64,000 nucleotides of DNA from Chryseobacterium sp. MA9 (GCF_024399315.1 NZ_CP075170.1:3162001-3226000); one strand, 5' to 3'. Shown: positions 50,559 to 59,389, numbered from the stretch's first letter. The notes: generated from the sequence alone by a model not told the origin. Program-made: numbers and translations.

Positions 50559-51805
50559 AAAAAGTCTGTAATCTTATTTATGATTGCCTCTTTATTGGCA
50601 TCATCAAAACCACTTAAATAATTTTTTGTAGTCTTTATATCACTATGTCCTAAATACTCTCCTATTAACTCTATATTAGCTCCAGAATTTAAAGCCATTG
50701 TAGAAAAACTATGCCTAGCCCAGTAAGAAGAAATTTCTTCTGTTATTTCATTGGCTTTTGCAAGAATTTTGATGTGGTCATTAACAAACCTCGTAAAGTT
50801 TTCAATCTTTCTTACCTTTTCTGTGGCTGTATCATCTTTTGAAAGAATATTAAAAACATAGTCTTCAGGGCTTGTTTCTTCGTTTTGGTATTTACTTATA
50901 ATAGCTTTGGAAAAAGGCGTAAGTAAAACAGAAACTTCTTTAAGATTTGTTTTTTTAGTACGCTTTGTTTTTCCTCTGTAAAAAGTCAATTTGTTTTCTT
51001 CAAATGATAAATCCTTGAATTTGAGCCGAGCTATATCATTTATATTCATCCCATTACTGACATATGATAAAAACCAAAAATCCTTAGCTTTCCCTTGTTG
51101 CTCTGTTTTTGGTATAGCCTTATACAATTTTTTCAAATCGTCTTTTTTTAATGCCTTCTTAACTTTTGAAGTTGCAGGAATTTCATATTGCCCTTTACCA
51201 AAAGGATAATGTTTTTCATAAGCAGGATTTTCTAATATTGCAATATTATACATTGCTTTCAATGGCCTTAAATAAATACCTATCGTGGTATAAGACTTGC
51301 CATTATCAAGCATATATTTTTCATATTTATTTAACCATGCTTTATTGATATCGATAATATGAAGCTTTTTCACAGCATCAGGATTGGCGGGATTAAGAAA
51401 ACGTTTCAATGATTTTAAACTGCTATTATAATTACTTGCAGTTTTGATTCTATCTTCACCTGTCATACCCTCAATAGCTTCTTTATAATAATCGAATATA
51501 TTACTTTTATCTATAAGGTTACCGTAAAACTGTGATTCAAAATCACCAAAATTAAATGGTTCTATATGCCTTGCAATCTGTTCTGCCCTAGCTTCAATGC
51601 TTTTTAATGCTATAACTTCCTGTTGATATTTTTTTGCAGGTCTTTTATCTGTTATATTTTCAAAATCTTCTTTAGTATAATACCTATTGATATTGTAAAG
51701 CTTTGCAGATTTACGCAGTGTACTATATATCCTCAACTTAGCAGGAAACGTACCGTCAGCCGTTGCCCTCCTAGTATCATGCATAATTGATATTTTATAT
51801 TCCAT
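50555..51805 (-). CDS. tyrosine site-specific integrase
   Basis: 416 aa. N-terminal arm-binding region (~1-95, MEYKISIMHDTRRATADGTFPAKLRIYSTLRKSAKLYNINRYYTKEDF in pieces), SAM-like core-binding domain (~105-205) and catalytic domain (~220-416) with Arg364, His387 and Tyr396 (WARHSF, YLGHSDIKTTKNYL). The usual Arg I position reads NGMNINDIARL (Asn instead of Arg) and the HxxR His is Tyr361, as in a Bacteroidota subfamily; IntDOT also lacks Arg I. Lies at the right boundary of the island and presumably recombines the tRNA-Asn att site. Confidence 0.92.
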   Translation of the reverse strand: MEYKISIMHDTRRATADGTFPAKLRIYSTLRKSAKLYNINRYYTKEDFENITDKRPAKKYQQEVIALKSIEARAEQIARHIEPFNFGDFESQFYGNLIDKSNIFDYYKEAIEGMTGEDRIKTASNYNSSLKSLKRFLNPANPDAVKKLHIIDINKAWLNKYEKYMLDNGKSYTTIGIYLRPLKAMYNIAILENPAYEKHYPFGKGQYEIPATSKVKKALKKDDLKKLYKAIPKTEQQGKAKDFWFLSYVSNGMNINDIARLKFKDLSFEENKLTFYRGKTKRTKKTNLKEVSVLLTPFSKAIISKYQNEETSPEDYVFNILSKDDTATEKVRKIENFTRFVNDHIKILAKANEITEEISSYWARHSFSTMALNSGANIELIGEYLGHSDIKTTKNYLSGFDDANKEAIINKITDFL

Positions 51806-51850
51806 ATTATCTAATATTTTGTTTATGCAAATTTACTGAAATAAAAAACC

Positions 51851-51871
51851 ATTTGCACAAAATTTGCATAA
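51851..51871 (+). repeat. right-arm direct repeat (integrase arm site candidate)
   Basis: Identical to 40915-40935, same orientation. A third half-site AAATTTGCATAAA follows at about 51881-51893, and an inverted one TTTATGCAAA at 51822-51831. Confidence 0.65.
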
Positions 51872-51999
51872 TAATTATATAAATTTGCATAAAATAAAAA
51901 CTTAACAAACCTATAATAACATTTTAAAAATACCATTAAATAAAACAAAATGAAAACATTAGATAAATAAACACATAATAAAAAAATAAATCCCTTCTA

Positions 52000-52043
52000 A
52001 CTGTTAATCAGAGGGTCGCTGGTTCGAGCCCAGCAGGAGGAGC
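52000..52043 (+). repeat. attR of the tRNA-Asn island
   Basis: 44-bp copy of the tRNA-Asn 3' part, identical to 40826-40869. It lacks the 5' half of the tRNA and is not a functional gene. Confidence 0.9.
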
Positions 52044-52075
52044 AAAAGACTTACAGAAATGTGAGTCTTTTTTTG
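52044..52075 (+). terminator. original tRNA-Asn terminator, displaced by the island
   Basis: AAAAGACTTACA / TGTGAGTCTTTT stem with a GAAA loop and T-run. Nearly identical to the terminator after the second tRNA-Asn (56529-56560). Confidence 0.85.
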
Positions 52076-52345
52076 TGCTTTAATCTGAACAATTACATTG
52101 CAATGAGCTCAGAAATACAGATATTTGTAACTTACCTTAAGTTTTTATGAAGTATTGATCTGTTTTATTTAATATTATCCGCCCTTTCAGGCATTTTTCA
52201 TGTAACGATTTCCTTAATCATCCGACTATTCTTTTTTAGAATAATAAGGATTGAGAAAATTTTCAACAAATGAATACTTTTCTACAACAATAAAGAATAA
52301 TAAAACCAACCAATATGTAGTATTGTATAAATACCCAATTATACC
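52076..52345. other. upstream region of the S41 protease gene
   Basis: 270 bp without a gene. I see no clear TAnnTTTG box or strong hairpin. Confidence 0.4.
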
Positions 52346-55300
52346 ATGAAGAAAACTATTATTTCGTTATTCACAGCATTTTCTATTATAGGGATTTCAG
52401 CACAGGATAAGTCTTATTTCCTATCAAATCCCTCATTGAGTCCAGATGGAAAGACAGCTTATTTCTCTTATGACGGCGATATCTGGAAAGTAGATTCCAA
52501 TGGCGGAAATGCTTCAAGAATTACAGCTCTGGACGGAGAAGAGATTAATCCACGCCTTTCACCGGATGGAAAATGGCTTGCATTCAGTTCTAACCAATAT
52601 GGAAATTATGACGTGTATGTGATGCCTGCAGCAGGTGGAAACATCAAGCAGCTAACCTTCCACACCGGAAGAGATGAAATGGAAAGCTGGGCATGGGACA
52701 GCAAAACCATTTATTTTACTTCCAACAGAAATAATAATTTCGGTAGTTTTAAAACTACAATTGAAGGAAAAACACCACAAAAGCTTTTCAATAATTACTT
52801 TAACAACACCAATGGACTTGTAGAAACACCGGCGGGAGAATATCTTTTCACCAGCTCTTCAGAAAGTGCCCATCAGGTGCAACGTAAGCGTTATAAAGGA
52901 GAAAATAATCCTGATATTCTAGGATACAATCCCAAAAGCAATTCTTTCAAACAGTACACCAACTATGAAGGAAAAGATTTCAGCCCAAGCGTAGATAAAA
53001 ACGGTATTACTTATTTTATTTCCGATGAGAATAATGGAGAATACAATCTTTATAAACTGGAAAATGGTAAAAAGACTTCTTTAACCCAATTTGATACTTC
53101 TATTAAAAAACCTTTTGTTTCTGCAGACGGATCTAAAGTCATTTTTGAAAAGGATTATCAGCTTTATATTTACGATATCGCTTCAAAAAATGCAAAACCT
53201 CTGAACGTTAGTCTGAACACCAATAAAACACTGGAAAAAGAACAAAACTTCAATGTGGAAAATAATATTTCCTATTATGATGTATCTCCGGATGGTAAAA
53301 AAATTGCTTTTATAAGCCGTGGTGTTTTATTTGTATCAGATATTGAAGGAAAATTTGCACAGCAGGTTTCTGATGGGAAAGAACGCGCCATGGAAGTAAA
53401 ATGGCTAAAAGACAACCGCACGCTGCTTTACAGCCAGACCTACAATGGATACCAAAACTGGTTTACTATTCCTGCAGACGGAAAAGGCCAGCTCAAACAA
53501 TTAACGGAAGACTTACGCAATAACCGCAATATTACACTCAACAACGATCTTTCAAAAGCTGTTTATTTAAGCGGCCGTGATGAAGTAAGATTGTTGGATT
53601 TAAAAAGTTTCAAATCTACAACGATCGTAAAAGATGAAATCTGGGCATTCCAAAACTCAAGACCTTCTTTTTCTCCTAATAACGAATATGTATTATTCTC
53701 CGCAAAAAGAAACTTTGAACTGGATATTTTCATCTATAATATTAAAAAAGGACAGACACTCAATCTTACCAATACAGGTGTTTCAGAGGAAGATCCTGTG
53801 TGGTCTCCAAACGGCAAATACATTTATTTTGCCAGCGACAGAACCAATCCGTCTTATCCCTTAGGTATGCAGAAATCTAACATTTACCGTATGGCTTTAG
53901 ACTGGTTTGATGAACCTTTTAAATCTGAAAAATTTGATAAACTCTTCACGGAAGAAAAGAAGGAAGCAAAATCTTCTGATAAGGTGAAAGATAAAGACAA
54001 GAAGGACAAAAAAGATGATGACAAGGATAAAGAGAAGAAGGAAGAACAAGAACCGGCAATCAAAGAACTGAAAGTAAATCCTGAAGATACTCTGGACAGA
54101 ATTGAGTTGGTTACCGACCGATATGGATATCAGGATGATCCAACCGTTTTCTCTGATGACAAAAAAGAAATTCTATTATTCAACTCTAATCAGGATAATG
54201 GAAAAAGACAGCTGTACAAAAAAGTGTTCACAGATTTTGAGCCTGCCAAATCTGAAAAAGTTTTCGATAAAGCAGCTTATTATCTTACTAAAAATGAGAA
54301 AAACCTATTTGCACTGATAGAAGGTAATATTTATAAAACAACTGTTGCAGCATTAAAACCAGAAAAAATAAATATTCAATTTAGTTTTGATAAAGACCTG
54401 GCATCAGAATTCACTCAGATGTTTGCTGAAGCATGGACTGGTGTGGAAGAAAACTTCTATGATGAAAAGTTCCATGGGATTGACTGGAAAGCAAAAAAGG
54501 AACAGTATGCCAAGTATCTTCCATATGTACATAACAGAAATGATCTGAGAATTTTATTAAATGATCTTTTAGGAGAGCTTAATTCTTCACACACCGGATT
54601 TTCTTCTACCGGAAAAGAAGAAACAATGTACCTGAACTATTTTACCAACGAAACAGGAATTATCTTCAAAAAAGACCAGCCTTACACTGTAGAAAGCATT
54701 GTACGAAAATCTCCGGCTTTCCGTTCCGGAGTTGACATTAAGCCTGGCGATCAGCTTATTTCTGTAAACGGGAAAAAGGTTGATCCAAACGAAAATATCG
54801 AAACGTATTTTACAAGCCCCAAAAAACAGGATGAACTTGTTCTTACGTTCAATCGTGATGGTAAAAATGTAACCACCAAAGTACACCCTATTTCAAACGG
54901 AGAATTAAAGGGATTGCTTTATGATGATTGGATCTACAACAATCACCAGCGTGTTGATAAGCTTAGCAACAACCGTATCGCTTATTCGTGCATGAAAAAT
55001 ATGTCAACCGATGAACTGGACCACTTCCTTCTGGATATGGTAGAGCAGGAAAACAGAAAAGATGCTGTAATTCTTGATCTGCGTTACAATACAGGTGGAA
55101 ATGTTCATGATAAGGTATTAAATTTCCTTTCTCAGAAGCCTTATTTACAATGGAAATATCGTGAAGGAAAAATGACGACACAGCCTAACTTTGCGCCTTC
55201 CGGAAAACCTATTGTTCTTCTGATTAATGAAGCTTCACTAAGTGATGCCGAGATGACTGCAGCCGGATTTAAAGCACTGAAACTGGGTAAAATTATTGGC

Positions 55301-55528
55301 CAGGATACGTATCGCTGGATTATTTTCACTTCAGCCAAAGGTTTGGTTGACGGATCTTCTTATAGGTTACCTTCATGGGGAACGTATACTCTGGACGGGC
55401 AAAATCTTGAAAAAACAGGTGTAAAACCTGACATCTATGTTAAAAACACCTTTATGGACCGTCTTCAGAACAATGATCCTCAGCTGGAAAGAGCTGTTCA
55501 GGAAATACTTAAAGATTTAAAAAAATAA
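52346..55528 (+). CDS. tricorn-like S41 family peptidase
   Basis: 1060 aa, signal peptide MKKTIISLFTAFSIIGISAQ. N-terminal beta-propeller of PD40/TolB-type repeats (~20-520: SPDGKTAYFSYDGDIWKV, SPDGKWLAFSSN, SPNGKYIYFASDR). A Lys/Asp/Glu-rich linker follows at ~540-575, then the C1 helical domain, a PDZ domain (~770-860: VRKSPAFRSGVDIKPGDQLISVNGKKV) and an S41 catalytic domain with the serine in NEASLSDAEM and DLRYNTGG before it. A periplasmic protease of the tricorn family that probably degrades peptides or damaged proteins. Confidence 0.93.
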   Translation: MKKTIISLFTAFSIIGISAQDKSYFLSNPSLSPDGKTAYFSYDGDIWKVDSNGGNASRITALDGEEINPRLSPDGKWLAFSSNQYGNYDVYVMPAAGGNIKQLTFHTGRDEMESWAWDSKTIYFTSNRNNNFGSFKTTIEGKTPQKLFNNYFNNTNGLVETPAGEYLFTSSSESAHQVQRKRYKGENNPDILGYNPKSNSFKQYTNYEGKDFSPSVDKNGITYFISDENNGEYNLYKLENGKKTSLTQFDTSIKKPFVSADGSKVIFEKDYQLYIYDIASKNAKPLNVSLNTNKTLEKEQNFNVENNISYYDVSPDGKKIAFISRGVLFVSDIEGKFAQQVSDGKERAMEVKWLKDNRTLLYSQTYNGYQNWFTIPADGKGQLKQLTEDLRNNRNITLNNDLSKAVYLSGRDEVRLLDLKSFKSTTIVKDEIWAFQNSRPSFSPNNEYVLFSAKRNFELDIFIYNIKKGQTLNLTNTGVSEEDPVWSPNGKYIYFASDRTNPSYPLGMQKSNIYRMALDWFDEPFKSEKFDKLFTEEKKEAKSSDKVKDKDKKDKKDDDKDKEKKEEQEPAIKELKVNPEDTLDRIELVTDRYGYQDDPTVFSDDKKEILLFNSNQDNGKRQLYKKVFTDFEPAKSEKVFDKAAYYLTKNEKNLFALIEGNIYKTTVAALKPEKINIQFSFDKDLASEFTQMFAEAWTGVEENFYDEKFHGIDWKAKKEQYAKYLPYVHNRNDLRILLNDLLGELNSSHTGFSSTGKEETMYLNYFTNETGIIFKKDQPYTVESIVRKSPAFRSGVDIKPGDQLISVNGKKVDPNENIETYFTSPKKQDELVLTFNRDGKNVTTKVHPISNGELKGLLYDDWIYNNHQRVDKLSNNRIAYSCMKNMSTDELDHFLLDMVEQENRKDAVILDLRYNTGGNVHDKVLNFLSQKPYLQWKYREGKMTTQPNFAPSGKPIVLLINEASLSDAEMTAAGFKALKLGKIIGQDTYRWIIFTSAKGLVDGSSYRLPSWGTYTLDGQNLEKTGVKPDIYVKNTFMDRLQNNDPQLERAVQEILKDLKK

Positions 55529-55560
55529 GAATTAAGAATATTGCTTATTTTTTGCACATA

Positions 55561-55597
55561 TTTTGCTTGATAGGATTAATAATTCTATCAAGCAAAA
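55561..55597 (+). promoter_or_regulatory. long hairpin abutting the AAA ATPase start codon
   Basis: TTTTGCTTGATAG (55561-55573) pairs perfectly with CTATCAAGCAAAA (55585-55597); the loop can extend the helix by four more pairs. The last base is the A of the ATG. No T-run follows, so it is not a standard terminator. Confidence 0.6.
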
Positions 55598-56316
55598 TGC
55601 CTTACTTATCAAAGATTTATTTAAAAGATAGTCATCCACAAGACTTCCCTTTCAACCTGCCTTTTCTACGCAACGGTTTAGATATAAGGCTAAAAAGCAA
55701 TGTTACCTTTTTCATTGGCGAAAATGGGATTGGAAAATCTACTTTGCTTGAAGCAATTGCAGACCAGTGTAATTTCAATGTAGCCGGTGGAAATCGCAAT
55801 CACAATTATAACTTTCATAAAACAGAATCTGCGCTGTCAGAATATCTTACTCTTTCCTGGCGCAATAAGACTTCTCAAGGTTTTTTCATGAGGGCAGAAA
55901 GCTTTTTCAACTTTGCTACCTATATTGATAAAGTGGCTGAAGAAGATCAAAGAGTCCTGGAAGCCTACGGAGGTAAATCTTTACACCACCAATCTCACGG
56001 CGAAGCTTTTTTATCATTATTCCATAACCATTTCCAGCATGGCATTTATATTCTTGATGAACCCGAGGCTGCTTTATCACCGCAGAGACAACTTTCTCTG
56101 CTGTCTATTATTCATAAATTAGAAAAAACAGGAAAGGCTCAGTTTATAATTTCAAGCCATTCACCGATATTAATGAGCTATCCAACTGCTGAAATTTATT
56201 TACTTGATGATAAAATTCAAAAAGTTCATTATAAAGAAACAGAGCATTATCAATTAACCAAAAACTTCCTGGAATCCCCCGAGCGGTATTTTCAGCACTT
56301 ATTTGAAGATATTTAG
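55597..56316 (+). CDS. AAA/ABC-type ATPase
   Basis: 239 aa from the ATG at 55597; the frame extends to a TTG at 55552 through a hairpin and looks non-native. Walker A GENGIGKST at ~44-52, signature-like LHHQSHGEAFLSLF, Walker B GIYILDEPEAALSPQ, switch His in ISSHSPILMSYP. Belongs to the stand-alone AAA ATPases with a split ABC-like fold (YbbA/OLD-like without TOPRIM). Function unknown; single gene 68 bp after the S41 protease. Confidence 0.85.
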   Translation: MPYLSKIYLKDSHPQDFPFNLPFLRNGLDIRLKSNVTFFIGENGIGKSTLLEAIADQCNFNVAGGNRNHNYNFHKTESALSEYLTLSWRNKTSQGFFMRAESFFNFATYIDKVAEEDQRVLEAYGGKSLHHQSHGEAFLSLFHNHFQHGIYILDEPEAALSPQRQLSLLSIIHKLEKTGKAQFIISSHSPILMSYPTAEIYLLDDKIQKVHYKETEHYQLTKNFLESPERYFQHLFEDI

Positions 56317-56398
56317 AATGGCATTAAAAATAATCAAAATATTTCTTATTGAATTTCAATACATTTAGTTAAAAGTCTCTTTGAATAAGGGAGAAAAA

Positions 56399-56430
56399 CT
56401 TGACTGATATTAATATTCCTATTATATTTG
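56399..56430 (+). promoter_or_regulatory. promoter of tRNA-Asn (second copy)
   Basis: CTTG (56399-56402), 20-bp spacer, TATATTTG (56423-56430). From the -7 box onward it is nearly identical to the first tRNA-Asn promoter region. Confidence 0.7.
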
Positions 56431-56452
56431 CACCACTTAAAACAAAGGACAT

Positions 56453-56526
56453 TCCTCCTTAGCTCAGTTGGTTAGAGCATCTGACTGTTAATCAGAGGGT
56501 CGCTGGTTCGAGCCCAGCAGGAGGAG
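56453..56526 (+). tRNA. tRNA-Asn (GTT), uninterrupted copy
   Basis: Same 74-nt sequence as the copy at 40795, with no CCA encoded (GCAAA follows). It contains the 44-bp att sequence at 56484-56527 and is therefore a second potential integration site. Confidence 0.96.
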
Positions 56527-56527
56527 C

Positions 56528-56561
56528 AAAAAGACTTACAGAAATGTAGGTCTTTTTTTTA
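56528..56561 (+). terminator. terminator after the second tRNA-Asn
   Basis: AAAAGACTTACA / TGTAGGTCTTTT stem, GAAA loop, T-run. Confidence 0.85.
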
Positions 56562-56802
56562 TTTATAATTTATGCTACAATAACAACGGGAAGCCCGTTA
56601 ACATAGTATCTCCTTATACTCCATTAATACCCTGATTATTATCCTTTAAGCATTAAAATTTCTCATTTAATTTTAATAATCACATATATAATTTTCCCTA
56701 CATTTGCCGTTTTATAGAGTACGCTAAAAATATTTTATTTTTTTACCTATTTTTTTAATAAACTGCATACTTTTTGTTTATGCTAATTGCCTGAAGAAAC
56801 GA
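56562..56802. other. region between tRNA-Asn and the DUF5686 gene
   Basis: 241 bp. Contains a short hairpin AACGGG/CCCGTT (56585-56599) and a TACATTTG -7-like box (56699-56706) about 97 nt upstream of the next ORF. No gene. Confidence 0.45.
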
Positions 56803-59334
56803 ATGATGTTAAACAATAACTCCAAAAAACACTATCTTTTATTTTTTTTTCTGATGCTCTCCAGTTCTGTATGTGCTCAAAACCGGGCCAGCGGCAAGGT
56901 GGTTGACGAAAAAAACAACAAAGAACTCACTAAGGTTGATATTTTTATCAACAATAGCAAAACACCTTCCCTGACGACAACTTCAGGCAGCTTCATCGTT
57001 CAGTCAGACAGTATTATTCATCAGTTAAAATTTTCCAGAAAAAGCTATACTACAGAAACGCTTGATATTACTCCTGAAAATGCTGAAAATATTTTCGTAC
57101 AGCTTTCCCAGGCGAAAGTAAGTGATATCCAGGAGATTGTCCTTCAAAGTGGCAAGACTAAATATAAGAATAAAAAAGAAAACCCTGCTTACGCCATCAT
57201 GCAAAAAGTATGGGCACAAAAAAGAAATAATGGGTTAGAAAAATTTGATACCTACTCGTATAAAGAATACGAAAAAACCCAATTTGACCTCAACAATCTG
57301 GACAGTGCCTTCATGAAGAAAAAGATTTTCAATAAACTGGATTTCATTTTCGATTATGCAGATTCTACAGCGAGTGGAAGACTGGGGCTTCCTATTTTTT
57401 TAAATGAAGCCGTGTATGAAAATTTTGGTAAAAACAGACCAGACAAGGACAGTAAAAGAACATTGGTCGCTCAAAAAACTTCAGGTTTTCAGGACAATCA
57501 GGTAATTACTGTTTCGGCTAAAAACCTGTATCGTGATATCAATATCTACGACAACACCCTTAATTATTTCGATATCGGATTCCAAAGCCCTGTGGGAACA
57601 GATGGATTCAGCACCTACGACTACAGTCTTATGGACACCATTACTATTCGTGGTGAGAAAGCCTTTCAGATCAGATATCAGCCTAAGAGAAAAGATATCC
57701 TTGCCTTTCAGGGAAACCTTTATATAGATACGGATACCTATGCCGTTTTAGGAGCAACATTAAAATCAACACAGAAAATCAATGTGAATTTCGTCAACAG
57801 TGTCTATACTCAGGTGGAGTATGACAATCCTGATGAAACAACTTTTCTTCCTAAAAAACTGGTTACAGAATTTGAAATGAGCCCTTTTTCAAAAAAGAAA
57901 GGAGCTAAAAGTATTATAGCCAAAAGATCGGTAGATTATTCCGAATATCAGTTTAATAAGCCTCTTGATCCAAAAGTATTCAAACGCACGGAAGAGGAAT
58001 ATGAAGACAAGTTCACCAATAAAGACGATGCCTATTGGACTAAAGCCAGACCAGACACTTTATCTAAAGCAGAACAGGGCGTTTACAACATGCTTGATCA
58101 GCTTCAGCAGACTCCAAAATTCAACCGAATGGTAAAACTGTTTGAAACACTTGGTTCAAGGTATTACAATGCCTTTAAAGGAATAGATATTGGCCCTATC
58201 TTCTCTATTTATGGAAGGAATGAAGTGGAAGGAGACAGAATAAGATTAGGAGCAAGAACCTATTTCGGATTGAATGATACCTGGAGAGCTCAGTTTTATA
58301 CAGCCTATGGTTTCAAAGATCAACAGTTTAAATATGGAGTGGAGGCAAGATATATGTTCAATAAGCTTAACCGCTTTATGATTGGGGCAGGAACCAGCAG
58401 AGATATCGTTCAGCTTGGGGGCCAGCTTACATCCGGTGACGGTGTTACCCCACAATCTTCATCTACCAGTACCTTTTTTGCAAGAGGTGAAAATATTTCT
58501 TTAAGCTCTGTAAACAAAACAAGTGTTTTTGCAGCTATTGAACCCTGGAAAAACTTCCAGATAAGAGTAGACGGAGTGATGCAGAGCATTAAATCTGCTA
58601 TTCCCGAGAAATTCAACCTTATGTATTACAAGGATGGACAGCTGAGACAAACAGTTAATGATTCTCATGTTACCATCAGCTTAATTGCAAAACCGGGAGC
58701 AAAGTTCTCACAAACCGGAATTGACCGTTACCAAGCCAGAAACCTTGCACCAACCATTGTTTTAAGATACACGAGAGGTATTGAAGGATTATTTAATGCG
58801 GACTTCAATTATGATAAGCTTCAATTCATGCTATATAAACCGTTTTTAATTGGAAGCATGGGGAAATTGGTTGTTAATTTCGAAGCAGGAAAGAACTTTA
58901 ATACTGTACCGTTAGCATTGCAGAATATCATTCCGGCAAACCTTTCCTATGGTTTGGTTCCCAATACATTCTCTCAGCTTAACTATTATGAGTTTGTTAC
59001 TGATGCTTATACCACGCTTCAGCTGGAGCATCATTTTAACGGTAAAATCCTTTCTTATATTCCTTTAATTAAAAAACTGAAACTCAGAGAAGTTGCATTC
59101 ATCAGAGGAGCCTACGGAACGCTAAGTGATGCTTCTAAGGCAATCAACGTAGAAGGTTTTAGATACTCAGCACCTAGCGAACATATTTATTATGAATATG
59201 GATTCGGGATTGAAAATATAGGAATCGGAAACCTTAGAATCTTCAGAGTAGATTTTAACTGGAGAGGAAATTATCTTGACAGACCGGATATTTCAAAATT
59301 TGGTGTTAAGGCAGGATTCCAGGTAGGATTCTAG
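56803..59334 (+). CDS. DUF5686 outer-membrane protein with carboxypeptidase-regulatory-like N-domain
   Basis: 843 aa, signal peptide ending at SVCAQ. N-terminal CarboxypepD_reg-like beta domain (~28-105: ASGKVVDEKNNKELTKVDIFINNSKTPSLTTTSGSFIV), then the DUF5686 region (~110-560) and a C-terminal outer-membrane beta-barrel ending in KFGVKAGFQVGF. Common in Bacteroidota, often close to TonB-dependent transport or surface proteins; function unknown. The ATG at 56806 is an alternative start. Single gene with a very strong terminator. Confidence 0.85.
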   Translation: MMLNNNSKKHYLLFFFLMLSSSVCAQNRASGKVVDEKNNKELTKVDIFINNSKTPSLTTTSGSFIVQSDSIIHQLKFSRKSYTTETLDITPENAENIFVQLSQAKVSDIQEIVLQSGKTKYKNKKENPAYAIMQKVWAQKRNNGLEKFDTYSYKEYEKTQFDLNNLDSAFMKKKIFNKLDFIFDYADSTASGRLGLPIFLNEAVYENFGKNRPDKDSKRTLVAQKTSGFQDNQVITVSAKNLYRDINIYDNTLNYFDIGFQSPVGTDGFSTYDYSLMDTITIRGEKAFQIRYQPKRKDILAFQGNLYIDTDTYAVLGATLKSTQKINVNFVNSVYTQVEYDNPDETTFLPKKLVTEFEMSPFSKKKGAKSIIAKRSVDYSEYQFNKPLDPKVFKRTEEEYEDKFTNKDDAYWTKARPDTLSKAEQGVYNMLDQLQQTPKFNRMVKLFETLGSRYYNAFKGIDIGPIFSIYGRNEVEGDRIRLGARTYFGLNDTWRAQFYTAYGFKDQQFKYGVEARYMFNKLNRFMIGAGTSRDIVQLGGQLTSGDGVTPQSSSTSTFFARGENISLSSVNKTSVFAAIEPWKNFQIRVDGVMQSIKSAIPEKFNLMYYKDGQLRQTVNDSHVTISLIAKPGAKFSQTGIDRYQARNLAPTIVLRYTRGIEGLFNADFNYDKLQFMLYKPFLIGSMGKLVVNFEAGKNFNTVPLALQNIIPANLSYGLVPNTFSQLNYYEFVTDAYTTLQLEHHFNGKILSYIPLIKKLKLREVAFIRGAYGTLSDASKAINVEGFRYSAPSEHIYYEYGFGIENIGIGNLRIFRVDFNWRGNYLDRPDISKFGVKAGFQVGF

Positions 59335-59350
59335 ACAGAATAAAATATAA

Positions 59351-59389
59351 TAAAGGTTCGGCGGCTTCAAAGAAGCCGCCGAACCTTTA
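59351..59389. terminator. very strong bidirectional terminator
   Basis: TAAAGGTTCGGCGGCTTC and its exact complement (18-bp perfect GC-rich stem) with a 3-nt loop, between convergent genes. Confidence 0.92.

Larger units (their letters stand above)
40870..52043. mobile_element. tRNA-Asn-integrated genomic island (~11.2 kb)
   Basis: Bounded by 44-bp direct repeats of the tRNA-Asn 3' part, carries a tyrosine integrase next to the right boundary, an excisionase-like HTH gene, a putative replication initiator, and cargo unrelated to the flanks (toxin-like lipoprotein group, Panacea pair). Visibly A+T-richer than the neighbouring core genes. The sequence after attR (52044 on) matches the terminator after the second, uninterrupted tRNA-Asn, which confirms the junction. 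No relaxase or conjugation genes seen, so at most mobilisable. Confidence 0.92.

Noticed and set aside
51950..51970. Tiny ATG frame (MKTLDK) near attR
   Set aside because: Six codons in an A-rich stretch; no support for translation.
52000..52043. Third tRNA-Asn copy
   Set aside because: Only the 3' part from the anticodon stem is present and the upstream sequence does not supply the acceptor 5' strand or D-arm; it is attR, not a tRNA gene.
55597..56316. AAA ATPase as an OLD/Gabija-type defence component
   Set aside because: No TOPRIM domain and no helicase (GajB) partner; single gene in core context.
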